Assembly (NCBI RefSeq): GCF_004791695.1
Contig: NZ_SRSO01000016.1
Coordinates: forward strand, 1 to 64,000
Direction of reading: 5' to 3'
Origin: Flavivirga rizhaonensis
GTDB taxonomy: Bacteria > Bacteroidota > Bacteroidia > Flavobacteriales > Flavobacteriaceae
Length of the DNA: 64,000 bases
Position 1 is the first letter of the stretch, and every line of letters begins with the position of its first letter. Shown piece after piece: positions 38,901 to 47,337 of the stretch. The notes under the pieces are model-generated. The model ran no database searches. It was not told where the DNA came from and saw only the letters and a program-made list of their open reading frames with translations. The position numbers and the translations under genes are program-made.

Positions 38901-40942
38901 TGGACCTACCAAGTACACCACAAAAATTCAATCGTATAGATAACCTTGAGGAAAAGATTGGACCATTAGAGACCATTCTATTAAATAAAGATGCTTACTT
39001 AAATTTTGCTAGTGGTGATGGGGCTTGTTTAGGCTGTTCGGAGAAAAGTGTAGTTCATTTATTTACGGCTACGGTAGAATCACTTATGCAGCCACGTATT
39101 GAAAAACACATGGCATATATTGATGAATTGTCCGATAAACTTGAAAAACACATTCAAGTAAAATTGATGAATCGTATGGATTTGACAGATTCGGATACCA
39201 TGTCGAAGATTGTCAAAGAAATGCAAAATTCAGATTTAACCATGGCAGATGTTACCCGTAGGTTAGAATCTGAACATGATAGTGAACCCATAGACCAAGA
39301 GTGGTTGGGTAATGTAACACAACTTCTAGCGCAATTAAAGAAATTGAAATGGAAATATACCAATGGTACCACCGGAAAAGGTCGTGCCAATATGGGTATG
39401 CTTAATTCTACAGGCTGTACTTCTGTTTGGGGAAGTTCATGGCCATTTAATCCGTATCCATTCCCCTGGGCCAACCACTTATTCCAAGATTCAACATCTA
39501 TGGCAATGGGTGTTTTTGAAGGACACATGGCCAAAATGGCAGAAGGCTTTAAAACCATTCGTAAAGCAGAATTGGAGATCAAAGGAACGTACAATGGGGA
39601 GGAACATGACGACTTTTTCACCTATTTTACTTGGCAACAGTTTACCGACAAAGAATGGTTGCTCTGCCCTCCAGTAGTAGTGCTTGGTGGTGATGGTGCC
39701 ATGTATGATATTGGCTTCCAAAACCTCTCCAGAATGATGGCATCCGGTAAACCAATAAAAGTAATAGTAGTAGATACGCAGGTATACTCTAATACAGGAG
39801 GACAAGCTTGTACTTCAGGTTTCATTGGTCAGGTTTCTGATATGGCGCAATATGGCAAAGTCTGGAAAGGAAAAAGTGAGCCAAGGAAAGAGATTGGTCT
39901 TATTGCCATGGCACACCGAAATACTTACGTTTTGCAAGGAACACTAGCCAATACAAGCCAAATGATTGAAGGTTTTATAGACGGTTTAACAACCAAACGA
40001 CCAGCACTTTTTAATCTTTATACTACTTGCCAACCCGAACATGGTGTCGCAGATGATTTAGGTGCACATCAGGCAAAACTTGCTGTAGAGTCTAGAGCAT
40101 ACCCTATTTACAAATACAATCCAGACAATGGTATAAAAACTAAGGAAGGTTTTGATTTATCTGGTAATCCAGCAATAGATCAAATATGGCCTACATACAG
40201 TTTAAAGTATCTGGAATACGGGCAAGAACGTTCCATGGAATTACCGATGACTTTTGCAGATTTTGCATTGACAGAAGCTCGATTTAGAAAACACTTTAGA
40301 AAAGTTCCACGTAGCGCTTGGAATGATAACATGATGCCACTGGCAGAGTTCTTAGAACTAGAAGAAAACGATCGTGATGGCAAATTCCCTTATATATGGG
40401 CAGTAGATAGAGAGCAAAAACTCAATAGAGTATTGGTAGCAAAACCAATTGTTGAGTCTTGTGAAGAAAGACGAGACTTCTGGTTAATGTTACGTGACCT
40501 TGCAGGGGTAGAAACAAAAAATCAAGAAAAAGAAAACCTAGAAGAAAAAATAAGAAACGAGGTGGTTGGAAATATAGCACAAGGTCTTATGCAACTTGCT
40601 GGGGGTGATGGCGACGGCATTCTGAAAATGGCCATGGAAAAACCAGCAGAAACCAATGGAGTACCAGTTGAAGATAAACCATCAAATGGAGAATATATGG
40701 CACCATGGTTGGAAACAGATGAATGTACCTCATGTGATGAGTGCATTAAACTGAACTCGAATATTTTTGCTTATAATGAAGATAACAAGGCGTACATAAA
40801 AAATCCTAAGGCTGGACCTTATGAAGATCTGGTTAAAGCAGCTGAAAAATGTACAGCTGGTGTTATTCATCCTGGGTTACCCTCTGAAAAATTAGCAAAG
40901 GATATGGAAAAATGGATAAACCGAGGTAAAAAGTATAATTAA
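35990..40942 (+). CDS. nifJ: Pyruvate:ferredoxin (flavodoxin) oxidoreductase, extra-long form
   Basis: 1650 residues, against about 1170-1200 for classical NifJ. It converts pyruvate, CoA and oxidised ferredoxin to acetyl-CoA, CO2 and reduced ferredoxin, or the reverse. Order: domain I (AMDGNTAAI, GAYPITPSTQMGEYWA), domain II transketolase-like, the gamma domain (FHSIGGWGAITTGKNMA), two 4Fe-4S motifs starting at C801 (CTACGDCYTVCP) and C935 (CKGCMECVEVCN), and the TPP domain (GGDGAMYDIGFQN, D1235; SNTGGQACTSG). The 4Fe-4S motifs are 134 residues apart because of a helical insert. A C-terminal ferredoxin domain (C1579, CTSCDEC, later EKCTAGVIHPG) is added. rnfC starts 15 nt later. The substrate could be another 2-oxoacid, but the pyruvate-type layout is clear. 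Confidence 0.93.
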   Translation: MSTSIFQKKTGKKNKPINFKYPGKPVAMDGNTAAIMCERESTDAAGAYPITPSTQMGEYWADAAAKGHLNVSDKPLIFIEPEGEHAAAAVTAGLSMTGLRASNFSSGQGIAYMHESLYAAVGKRLTYVLNIGARAMTKSTLNVHAGHDDYHAVDDTGFFQMFAKNAQHVADLNIISHRIAELALTPGIIAQDGFLTTHLIESFLLPERELIKEYLGRPDDIIKTPTPAQSIIYGETRRRIPELWDVDNPVMAGIVQNQDSYMQSVAAQRPFFFDHIKELADQAFTEYQKLTGRLYERVMTYKTEDADYLILGQGSVVSSAEVVVDYIRETRGIKVGVVDLVMFRPFPSDILAKILKGKKAVTILERLDQPLAVDSPITREVRSVLNKCVENGMDKKIRPYPELTSYSITDMPAVYSGSFGMGSRDLQPEGIIGAIENMFPEGKHKKNFYLSIDFIREVPHSPKQKAYQETIVESYPNVKDLSVRGSENPNLMPKDAITVRFHSIGGWGAITTGKNMAMTLYELLGYNIKANPKYGSEKKGQPTTYYLAASSEPIRINCEYFFVDVVLSPDPNVFKHTNALAGLKKGGNFIIQSEKGSPDEVWADIPAHYQKIIIDKEIHVYYIDGFKIAREEATDPELQLRMQGIAFQGAFFSASPLMEKSGFSDEKLLKAIEDQLQDKFGAKGQRVVDDNMRVVKRGFDEVHEITNKVLSDVNKDKAKNNVHANMPPIPKMMKNIPQSESQLSDIHRFWEQTGNFYLRGMGNDNLTDPFIGLSVMPAVSSIFRDMTGIRFEHPEWIPNNCTACGDCYTVCPDTAIPGLVSEVSDVFDTIVKRVKKNHGKLEHLPKAVRKLESNVRKLFATSENGATVNDYMHHAIDMTVDDYEGGKELTKEFEWFKDELGEFNFALTRPYFDLHEKKQENSGGLFSITINPNTCKGCMECVEVCNDNALIKIPQTEGSIVKLNKEWDLWMDLPSTPQKFNRIDNLEEKIGPLETILLNKDAYLNFASGDGACLGCSEKSVVHLFTATVESLMQPRIEKHMAYIDELSDKLEKHIQVKLMNRMDLTDSDTMSKIVKEMQNSDLTMADVTRRLESEHDSEPIDQEWLGNVTQLLAQLKKLKWKYTNGTTGKGRANMGMLNSTGCTSVWGSSWPFNPYPFPWANHLFQDSTSMAMGVFEGHMAKMAEGFKTIRKAELEIKGTYNGEEHDDFFTYFTWQQFTDKEWLLCPPVVVLGGDGAMYDIGFQNLSRMMASGKPIKVIVVDTQVYSNTGGQACTSGFIGQVSDMAQYGKVWKGKSEPRKEIGLIAMAHRNTYVLQGTLANTSQMIEGFIDGLTTKRPALFNLYTTCQPEHGVADDLGAHQAKLAVESRAYPIYKYNPDNGIKTKEGFDLSGNPAIDQIWPTYSLKYLEYGQERSMELPMTFADFALTEARFRKHFRKVPRSAWNDNMMPLAEFLELEENDRDGKFPYIWAVDREQKLNRVLVAKPIVESCEERRDFWLMLRDLAGVETKNQEKENLEEKIRNEVVGNIAQGLMQLAGGDGDGILKMAMEKPAETNGVPVEDKPSNGEYMAPWLETDECTSCDECIKLNSNIFAYNEDNKAYIKNPKAGPYEDLVKAAEKCTAGVIHPGLPSEKLAKDMEKWINRGKKYN

Positions 40943-40957
40943 TGTACAAATGGCATA

Positions 40958-42316
40958 ATGGCATTTTTCAATTTTCATAAAAACACGTTTAAACATGGTA
41001 TCCACCCTCCAGAAAGCAAGGGCGAAACCAATGGTATGTCTATAAAGCAATTTCCTTTTCCACCAGTAATTATATTACCAATGGCACAACACATAGGTGC
41101 TCCTTCACAAATAATTGTTCGCGAAGGGCAAGAAGTGCATCGGGGTCAATTATTGGCTAAGGCAGAGGGGTATGTTTCTGTGCCTTTACACGCTCCGGTT
41201 TCTGGTACGATTCGAAAAATTGCAAATGTTCCGACCATTTCAGGGAAAATGTCTCCGGGTATTTTTCTTGAAACATTCCCATTTTCAACTCAGGAAGTAC
41301 TCGAAGGAAAACCGATCGATCTAGATACGGCTACGCCTGAAGACATTCTACAGGGCATTCAGGGTGCCGGAATTGTAGGTTTGGGAGGTGCTGCATTTCC
41401 AACGCATGTAAAGTTGAAAATTCCTGACGGAAAAAAATGTGAAACATTAATTATCAATGGTATTGAATGTGAACCCTATTTAACAACCGATCACCGTGTT
41501 ATGTTAGAGCAAGAACATGATATTTTTACCGGAATTAAATATTTATTAAAAGCTACAGGAACACAAAAGGTCATTATCGGTATTGAAGCCAATAAGCAAG
41601 ATGCAGCTAATCACTTGAAAAAGCATATTCCCAAAGGCATGCCTGTTTCCGTACAAGTACTTCCAGTAAAATATCCCCAAGGGGCGGAGAAAATGTTGGT
41701 CACATCCATTTTGGGTAAAGAAATACCTTCAGGCAAACTCCCCATTGAAGTTGGAGTGGTTGTGGTAAATGTTGCAACAACTGCAGAGATAGGCCGGTTA
41801 CTGCCCCATGGTCAAGGTATACAGGAACGAGTAATTACCATTGCAGGTCCAGGGGTTAAAAAGAAAGGTAATTATACTATTCCAATAGGTACGCCTTTAC
41901 GCTTTGTTCTTGAGCAGGTGGGGGTTGATGAAGAAATCAGTGAAGTTTATATGGGTGGTCCAATGATGGGAGTTGCAGTTTCAAACCTCAACATATCGAT
42001 AGTTAAGGGCACTTCGGGAATTCTGGTCTTTACAAAAAAAGATGTAAACAGAATACCCAAAATATATCCCTGTATTAAATGTGGGGCCTGTCTCGATGCT
42101 TGTCCAATTTTATTGAATCCATCAAAACTGGGTATACTGGCAAAATTTGAAGCCTATAATGAAATGGCTTCAGATTTTAATCTGATGGATTGTTTTGAAT
42201 GTGGCTCGTGCACCTATGTATGTCCATCCCATATTCCATTGGTACAATATTTTCGGCTGGCAAAGCGAATTATAAGAAAGCGCGAAGCTAATAAAAAAGA
42301 GGAAGTAGATGCTTAA
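40958..42316 (+). CDS. rnfC: Rnf complex subunit C, NADH/FMN and 4Fe-4S protein
   Basis: 452 residues. N-terminal biotinyl-like region (KAEGYVSVPLHAPVSGTI), Nuo51-like nucleotide/FMN-binding part (GIVGLGGAAFPTHVK; INGIECEPYLTTDHR) and two ferredoxin motifs CIKCGACLDACP and CFECGSCTYVCP. Peripheral membrane subunit exchanging electrons with NAD(H). It overlaps rnfD by 8 nt. Confidence 0.95.
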   Translation: MAFFNFHKNTFKHGIHPPESKGETNGMSIKQFPFPPVIILPMAQHIGAPSQIIVREGQEVHRGQLLAKAEGYVSVPLHAPVSGTIRKIANVPTISGKMSPGIFLETFPFSTQEVLEGKPIDLDTATPEDILQGIQGAGIVGLGGAAFPTHVKLKIPDGKKCETLIINGIECEPYLTTDHRVMLEQEHDIFTGIKYLLKATGTQKVIIGIEANKQDAANHLKKHIPKGMPVSVQVLPVKYPQGAEKMLVTSILGKEIPSGKLPIEVGVVVVNVATTAEIGRLLPHGQGIQERVITIAGPGVKKKGNYTIPIGTPLRFVLEQVGVDEEISEVYMGGPMMGVAVSNLNISIVKGTSGILVFTKKDVNRIPKIYPCIKCGACLDACPILLNPSKLGILAKFEAYNEMASDFNLMDCFECGSCTYVCPSHIPLVQYFRLAKRIIRKREANKKEEVDA

Positions 42317-43328
42317 AAAAACTTTAGATATTAGTTCGTCGCCGCATATAGTTAAGGGGCGAAGTACAGATGAAATTATGAAAAACGTGGTATGGGCGTT
42401 ACTACCTGTTGTATTTTTCTCCATCTATTCTTTTGGATTAAATGCGTTACTAGTTATTCTCACGGCAACCTTTGCCAGTATAATTACTGAACATTTTTTG
42501 TGTAAAATTTCCAAAAAGGAAACTACTGTTAGAGATTATTCAGCGGTAATTACAGGATTACTATTAGGACTTTCTTTACCTCCAAGTTTTCCATTATGGA
42601 TGACTTTTGTAGGTGGGGTTATCGGGATTGCTCTCGGTAAATATATTTTTGGAGGATTGGGTTACAATGTATTTAATCCAGCGCTGGTGGCCAGAGCCGT
42701 TTTACAGGCAGCCTTTCCGGTTGCAATTACCACATGGCATCCTGCTTTTATATCCAACCGATTCTCAACTGTTTCCGAGTCGGTATTTACTTGGCCTTTT
42801 ATGGAGCCTCAGTATGATGCCGTTTCGGGAGCGACTCCGCTTTCAGCCTTTAAATTTGATGGAATAACCACATCCATCACAGAATTAGCCTTTGGTCAAA
42901 TAAGTGGTTCTACTGGAGAAACTTGTGCCATAATCATCGCTTTAGGAGGTATTTATCTAATTGCACGAAATATGATGTCTTGGAGAATTCCAGTAGCGGT
43001 ACTATTAAGTGCCTTTTTATTAAGTGGAGTGCTTTATTTACTCAATAGTGAGCTTTACCCATCACCAGTGTTTATGCTATTATCTGGAGGGTTGATGCTC
43101 GGTGCAGTATTTATGGCTACAGATATGGTCTCATCCCCAATTACACCACTAGGTTTGTGGATTTACGGGTGCATTATTGGCATTCTAACTATTGTAATCC
43201 GAATTTGGGGAGGTTTATCAGAAGGAGTTATGTATTCCATACTGTTGGCCAATGCTATTTCTCCCCATATAGATTCCTTAATTAAAAATCGGGTGTATGG
43301 GACAAAACGAAAAATAAAAGCCACATGA
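42309..43328 (+). CDS. rnfD: Rnf complex membrane subunit D with covalent FMN site
   Basis: 339 residues, about 10 membrane helices. The flavinylation motif SGAT lies at 173-176, with T176 the expected FMN-phosphate attachment residue. Part of the ion-translocating core, homologous to NqrB. It overlaps rnfG by 4 nt (ATGA). No ApbE flavin transferase gene is seen in this window, so it must be elsewhere. Confidence 0.95.
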   Translation: MLKKTLDISSSPHIVKGRSTDEIMKNVVWALLPVVFFSIYSFGLNALLVILTATFASIITEHFLCKISKKETTVRDYSAVITGLLLGLSLPPSFPLWMTFVGGVIGIALGKYIFGGLGYNVFNPALVARAVLQAAFPVAITTWHPAFISNRFSTVSESVFTWPFMEPQYDAVSGATPLSAFKFDGITTSITELAFGQISGSTGETCAIIIALGGIYLIARNMMSWRIPVAVLLSAFLLSGVLYLLNSELYPSPVFMLLSGGLMLGAVFMATDMVSSPITPLGLWIYGCIIGILTIVIRIWGGLSEGVMYSILLANAISPHIDSLIKNRVYGTKRKIKAT

Positions 43329-44026
43329 GTGAAGTTGCTAACATGGAAACACAAAACCTTGCCAGTAGTAAAAAAATGTTACTAGCTATGGTAGGTATTG
43401 GCATCATAAGCGCATTGCTTATAGTTACGACCTTTGAATTAACGCTGCCTCGTGTGCAACGATTAAAGGCTGAGGCTTTGGAAAAGGCCATTTTTGAAGT
43501 GCTACCAGGAACTGTTAACACCCAGGCTTTTGGGGTGAATGCCAATGGGGAATTATTCAAAATGAAAGAAGGAGATAAAACTGAAACAGCCATATATGCA
43601 GGATACGACAATAATGATAACATTGTAGGATATGCTATTGAAGCTTCAGGACAGGGTTATGCGGACATTATAAGAATATTATACGGGTACGAGCCAGATA
43701 AGGAAACACTAATTGGGTTTCAAGTTTTGGAAAGTAAAGAAACTCCAGGGCTTGGCGATAAAATTGAAAAGGAGGAACATTTTCTTAACAATTTTAAAGC
43801 ACTTGATGTTAGTCTATCCAACAATAACAAACTACAAAACAAGGTAATTACCGTAAAACAAGGTGAGAAACAAAACCCTTGGGAAATTGATGGAATCACC
43901 GGAGCCACAATTTCTTCAAGAGCTATAGGAAATATTATTGGAACAAGTACATCAGAATTAGTTCCAATTTTATATAACCATTATAAGAAGAACCATCAAA
44001 AACCAAAGGAAAGTAATGAGCAATGA
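43325..44026 (+). CDS. rnfG: Rnf complex subunit G with covalent FMN site
   Basis: 233 residues. One N-terminal membrane anchor (about 20-38, AMVGIGIISALLIVTTFEL) and an FMN-binding domain with DGITGATISS (T195 as attachment residue), plus SKETPGLGDKIE typical of NqrC/RnfG. Periplasm-facing. It overlaps rnfE by 11 nt. Confidence 0.95.
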   Translation: MSEVANMETQNLASSKKMLLAMVGIGIISALLIVTTFELTLPRVQRLKAEALEKAIFEVLPGTVNTQAFGVNANGELFKMKEGDKTETAIYAGYDNNDNIVGYAIEASGQGYADIIRILYGYEPDKETLIGFQVLESKETPGLGDKIEKEEHFLNNFKALDVSLSNNNKLQNKVITVKQGEKQNPWEIDGITGATISSRAIGNIIGTSTSELVPILYNHYKKNHQKPKESNEQ

Positions 44027-44648
44027 TAATTCTTCATCTGAACAAAAAGTGACCACTACCGATGAATTTATTAAAGGACTGTGGCGTGAAAATCCCGTAT
44101 TTGTACAAGTACTAGGAATGTGTCCGGTATTGGCTGTTTCCAATACGGCAGAAAATGCCTTAGCCATGGGATTAGCTACTGCTTTTGTCTTGTTAATGTC
44201 AAATGTTTTGGTCTCCTTACTACGAAATTTTGTTCCTAAACAAGTGCGTATTGCTTCGTATATTCTTATCATCGCCACTTTTGTTACGGTAACTGATTAT
44301 GCCATTCAAGCCATCAGTGTTGAATTGCATAAAAGCTTAGGTGCCTTCATCTCTCTTATCGTGGTAAACTGTTTGATTTTGAGTAGGGCAGAAGCATTTG
44401 CATCGAAAAATACCGTCTGGAAATCCATTTTTGATGCTTTGGGAATGGGCTTAGGGTTTACGTTTGCGCTTTTTTGCTTAGGGTCTGTCAGGGAAATACT
44501 TGGCAATGGCTCACTATTCAATATAGCACTTTTCCCTGAGGGATTTCAAAGTTGGATTGTAATGATATTACCTGCTGGCGGATTTTTTACACTGGCAATC
44601 TGGTTACTTATAATTAATGGGATACAAACAAGAAAAACAAAATCATGA
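44016..44648 (+). CDS. rnfE: Rnf complex membrane subunit E
   Basis: 210 residues, six membrane helices. GMCPVLAVSNTAENALAMG and VVNCLIL carry C36 and C119. In Rnf/Nqr complexes the Cys of the E/A (D/E) pair bind a membrane-embedded 2Fe-2S cluster, and both are present. 4-nt overlap with rnfA. Confidence 0.95.
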   Translation: MSNDNSSSEQKVTTTDEFIKGLWRENPVFVQVLGMCPVLAVSNTAENALAMGLATAFVLLMSNVLVSLLRNFVPKQVRIASYILIIATFVTVTDYAIQAISVELHKSLGAFISLIVVNCLILSRAEAFASKNTVWKSIFDALGMGLGFTFALFCLGSVREILGNGSLFNIALFPEGFQSWIVMILPAGGFFTLAIWLLIINGIQTRKTKS

Positions 44649-45226
44649 ACACTGAATCTTTAGGTACTATTTTTCTAAATGCTTGCTTAGTTAACAACTT
44701 TGTTTTGGCTTATTTCTTAGGTATTTGCCCGTTTCTGGGTGTATCTGGGAAAATGGAAACAGCTACAAAAATGGGTGGAGCGGTAATGTTTGTGATGCTC
44801 ATCAGTTCCATGTGTGCTTATGGAATACATGCTTTTTTGGTGAGCATTGGCGCACCCTTTCTACAACTGATTAGTTACATTGTTGTAATAGCTTCCACAG
44901 TCCAGTTAGTTGAAATGTTCATCAAAAAAATAAGCCCAGCATTATTTAGATCTCTTGGAATATTTCTCCCTCTAATTACAACTAATTGTGCCATTCTGGG
45001 AGTGGCATTATTCCAAACAAATAAAGAATATGGTTTTTTAGAAAGTATAGTATATGCCCTAGGTGCTGGTGCTGGATTTACACTAGCACTAGTTTTGATT
45101 GCCGGATTAAGGGAGCAGTTAGATTTTGCTGAAATCCCAAAAATTTCAAAAGGAACAGCATTAACACTGTTTATTGCAGGTATTTTATCACTTTGCTTTA
45201 TGGGTTTTGCAGGTTTGGGTGCTTAA
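44645..45226 (+). CDS. rnfA: Rnf complex membrane subunit A
   Basis: 193 residues, six membrane helices. FLGICPFLGVSGK and LITTNCAILGVAL carry C28 and C115, the partner ligands to RnfE for the intramembrane 2Fe-2S cluster. Length and motifs are normal. The small Cys-rich gene follows after 12 nt. Confidence 0.95.
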   Translation: MNTESLGTIFLNACLVNNFVLAYFLGICPFLGVSGKMETATKMGGAVMFVMLISSMCAYGIHAFLVSIGAPFLQLISYIVVIASTVQLVEMFIKKISPALFRSLGIFLPLITTNCAILGVALFQTNKEYGFLESIVYALGAGAGFTLALVLIAGLREQLDFAEIPKISKGTALTLFIAGILSLCFMGFAGLGA

Positions 45227-45238
45227 AAAGAATAACAA

Positions 45239-45418
45239 ATGGTTAAATCACTTATCATAGGAGTTGGTTTCATAGTAACTATAGCAGTGGCTTGGGTACT
45301 TGTACAAACCTTATGGAAAAAGGTCTTTAGAGAGGAATACACAGAGGAGGATGTTTTGGCAGGTAGAAGAAACTGCTCCAATTGTGGTTGTACATCGGTT
45401 TGCAAGCGAAAGGAATAA
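45239..45418 (+). CDS. 59-residue Cys-rich membrane protein in the rnf operon
   Basis: MVKSLIIGVGFIVTIAVAWV begins a single N-terminal membrane helix, then a charged linker (REEYTEEDVLAGRR), then the tail NCSNCGCTSVCKRKE with C46, C49, C51 and C55. It is tightly packed in the operon (12 nt after rnfA, 59 nt before the flavoprotein). In layout it resembles NqrM (DUF539), a small membrane protein with a Cys motif needed to mature the Fe-S site of Na+-NQR. Rnf has the same cluster. The homology is not proven; FeoB-associated Cys-rich proteins have a similar look. Confidence 0.7.
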   Translation: MVKSLIIGVGFIVTIAVAWVLVQTLWKKVFREEYTEEDVLAGRRNCSNCGCTSVCKRKE

Positions 45419-45477
45419 GGAGAAATAAATCCTAAAACTTATTGAATAAAAAAACAACAATAAAATAAAAAATAAAC

Positions 45478-46335
45478 ATGGCACATTTATCAGATTTCGA
45501 TACCGAAAAACGCTATAAGGCGGTCGTAAAAGATACTTCACGGTTAACTCCGCAAGACACCGAAGAAGTACGTGAAATTATACTAGAAGTGAAAGACTCA
45601 GAGTTTGAATGCGAAGTAGATCAAAGCTTTGGCGTATTGGTAAAAGCTACAGGCGATTTTGGAAACACTCATCATCATAGGCTCTATAGTGTAGCAGATT
45701 TACCAGCAAAAATTAATGGTAATCCAAAAATTACAATGTTAGTGAAGCGCTGCTCATATATTGATGATTTCAATGGTGAAGAATATAAAGGTGTTGCTTC
45801 AAATTATTTATGTAATCGGAAAAAAGGTGATGAAATCATAGTTACTGGCCCTTTTCAATTACCTTTTAGAGTTCCAGAAGATAAAACCGCTAATATGATA
45901 CTCATTGGTATGGGTACAGGTATTGCGCCTTTCCGAGCTTTCATTAAACATATTTATAAAAATGTGAAGGATTGGGAGGGTAAAATCCGATTATTCTATG
46001 GTGCTCGAAGCGGTTTAGAACTACTGTATTTAAATGATAAAGATGGTGATCTCACCAATTATTATGACAAGGACACATTTGAAGCGTTTCATGCACTAAG
46101 TAAGAGACCACATTGGGCTGATTCCATTGAGTTAGAAAAAGTGCTTGAGGAACAAGCTACTGAATTGAAAGAACTACTTTCAAAGTCTAATACTTATGTT
46201 TATGTTGCAGGATATGCAAAAATCCTTAATAAACTCAACAACTCATTTTCTAAAATTCTGGGATCGGAAGAGAAATGGAAGCTTCGTAAAGCAGAACTTA
46301 TAGCCGGTAGAAAATGGGCTGAAATTATTTTTTAA
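45478..46335 (+). CDS. Ferredoxin-NADP+ reductase-like flavoprotein
   Basis: 285 residues. FAD motif RLYSVAD (68-74) and NADP-binding GMGTGIAPFRAF (144-155), then YGARSGLELLY and VYVAGYAKIL near the C-terminus; this is the plant-type FNR fold. Expected to exchange electrons between ferredoxin and NADP(H). Placed between rnfA and rnfB, it could link the ferredoxin pool fed by NifJ to NADPH or act as an extra dehydrogenase arm. It has no Fe-S motif, so it is not the NqrF subunit. Confidence 0.82.
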   Translation: MAHLSDFDTEKRYKAVVKDTSRLTPQDTEEVREIILEVKDSEFECEVDQSFGVLVKATGDFGNTHHHRLYSVADLPAKINGNPKITMLVKRCSYIDDFNGEEYKGVASNYLCNRKKGDEIIVTGPFQLPFRVPEDKTANMILIGMGTGIAPFRAFIKHIYKNVKDWEGKIRLFYGARSGLELLYLNDKDGDLTNYYDKDTFEAFHALSKRPHWADSIELEKVLEEQATELKELLSKSNTYVYVAGYAKILNKLNNSFSKILGSEEKWKLRKAELIAGRKWAEIIF

Positions 46336-46377
46336 GGTGTATTGAGAAATAAAGGAGAATTGTGTTTCAATAAATTC

Positions 46378-47253
46378 ATGATTAATATGTCTATCATTAC
46401 TGCAATTGCCGCACTTGGGGGGTTAACCTTACTTCTAGCAATTATGCTTATTGTTGCAAACAAAAAGCTCTATGTCTATGAAGATCCTCGTATTGACAAA
46501 GTTGAAGACATGCTGCCCCACGCAAATTGCGGTGCATGCGGATATCCAGGTTGCCGACCGTTTGCTGAAGCATTGGTTTTTGAGAAATCTTTACCTGGTA
46601 AATGTACAGTCAGTACGGATGAAGGTAGGCAGTCCATAGCAGAATTTCTTGGTGTTGATTTAGGTGCTGAAGAAAAGCAAGTTGCACGTCTTGCCTGTGC
46701 TGGCGGAACGAACGTAGCTATTAATCGAGCCCAGTATGTTGGAATTCAAAGCTGTCAGGCGGCCACTCTGGTTTCGGGTGGAGGTAAAGGTTGTTTCTGG
46801 GGATGTTTGGGGCATGGTGATTGTGAAGTTGTGTGTGATTTTGATGCCATTATCATGAACGAACATGGTTTGCCAATAGTAGATACAGAGAAATGTACTG
46901 CCTGTGGTGATTGTGTGGAAGTTTGCCCTAAAGATTTATTTTCTCTTCAACCTATAAGCCACAAACTTTGGGTGGCTTGTAAAAACCTTGAACATGGCGA
47001 GGCTATACTTGAAGATTGCCAAGTGGGGTGTACATCTTGTGGTAAATGTGCTATGGATGCACCTGGTGAATTGATTACTATGAAAAATAATTTACCTGTG
47101 ATAAATTATGCTGAAGGTCATAATACACAAGAGCCCATTCAACGATGTCCTACTGGAGCCATTGTATGGTTAGATGATAATGGAACGGTGGTTAAAGGGA
47201 AAGAAAGCAGAAAAATCATTCGTAAGGGAGCCAGATCACTGGGGAATTCGTAA
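46378..47253 (+). CDS. rnfB: Rnf complex subunit B, ferredoxin-interacting Fe-S protein
   Basis: 291 residues from ATG 46378 (MINMSIITAIAAL), which puts the membrane anchor at the N-terminus; a TTG 36 nt upstream is less likely. The 4Fe-4S motif NCGACGYPGCRPFAEAL, then CTACGDCVEVCP and CTSCGKCAMDAP give the usual RnfB clusters; the last motif has Asp where many ferredoxins have the fourth Cys (a later Cys in QRCPTGAI may serve). Accepts electrons from reduced ferredoxin. Its distance from rnfC (order C-D-G-E-A-x-FNR-B) is a non-proteobacterial arrangement. Confidence 0.93.
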   Translation: MINMSIITAIAALGGLTLLLAIMLIVANKKLYVYEDPRIDKVEDMLPHANCGACGYPGCRPFAEALVFEKSLPGKCTVSTDEGRQSIAEFLGVDLGAEEKQVARLACAGGTNVAINRAQYVGIQSCQAATLVSGGGKGCFWGCLGHGDCEVVCDFDAIIMNEHGLPIVDTEKCTACGDCVEVCPKDLFSLQPISHKLWVACKNLEHGEAILEDCQVGCTSCGKCAMDAPGELITMKNNLPVINYAEGHNTQEPIQRCPTGAIVWLDDNGTVVKGKESRKIIRKGARSLGNS

Positions 47254-47337
47254 TTTACTTATATCGTCAAAAAATAGTCTGGTAATGAATAAATTAGAAG
47301 CTTTAAATAGTATTGTCTCATTAAATTACTAAAAGCT

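Noticed and set aside
45478..46335. NqrF subunit, meaning the complex is Na+-NQR rather than Rnf
   Set aside because: The protein lacks the NqrF 2Fe-2S domain and membrane anchor, while RnfB and RnfC-type Fe-S proteins are present.
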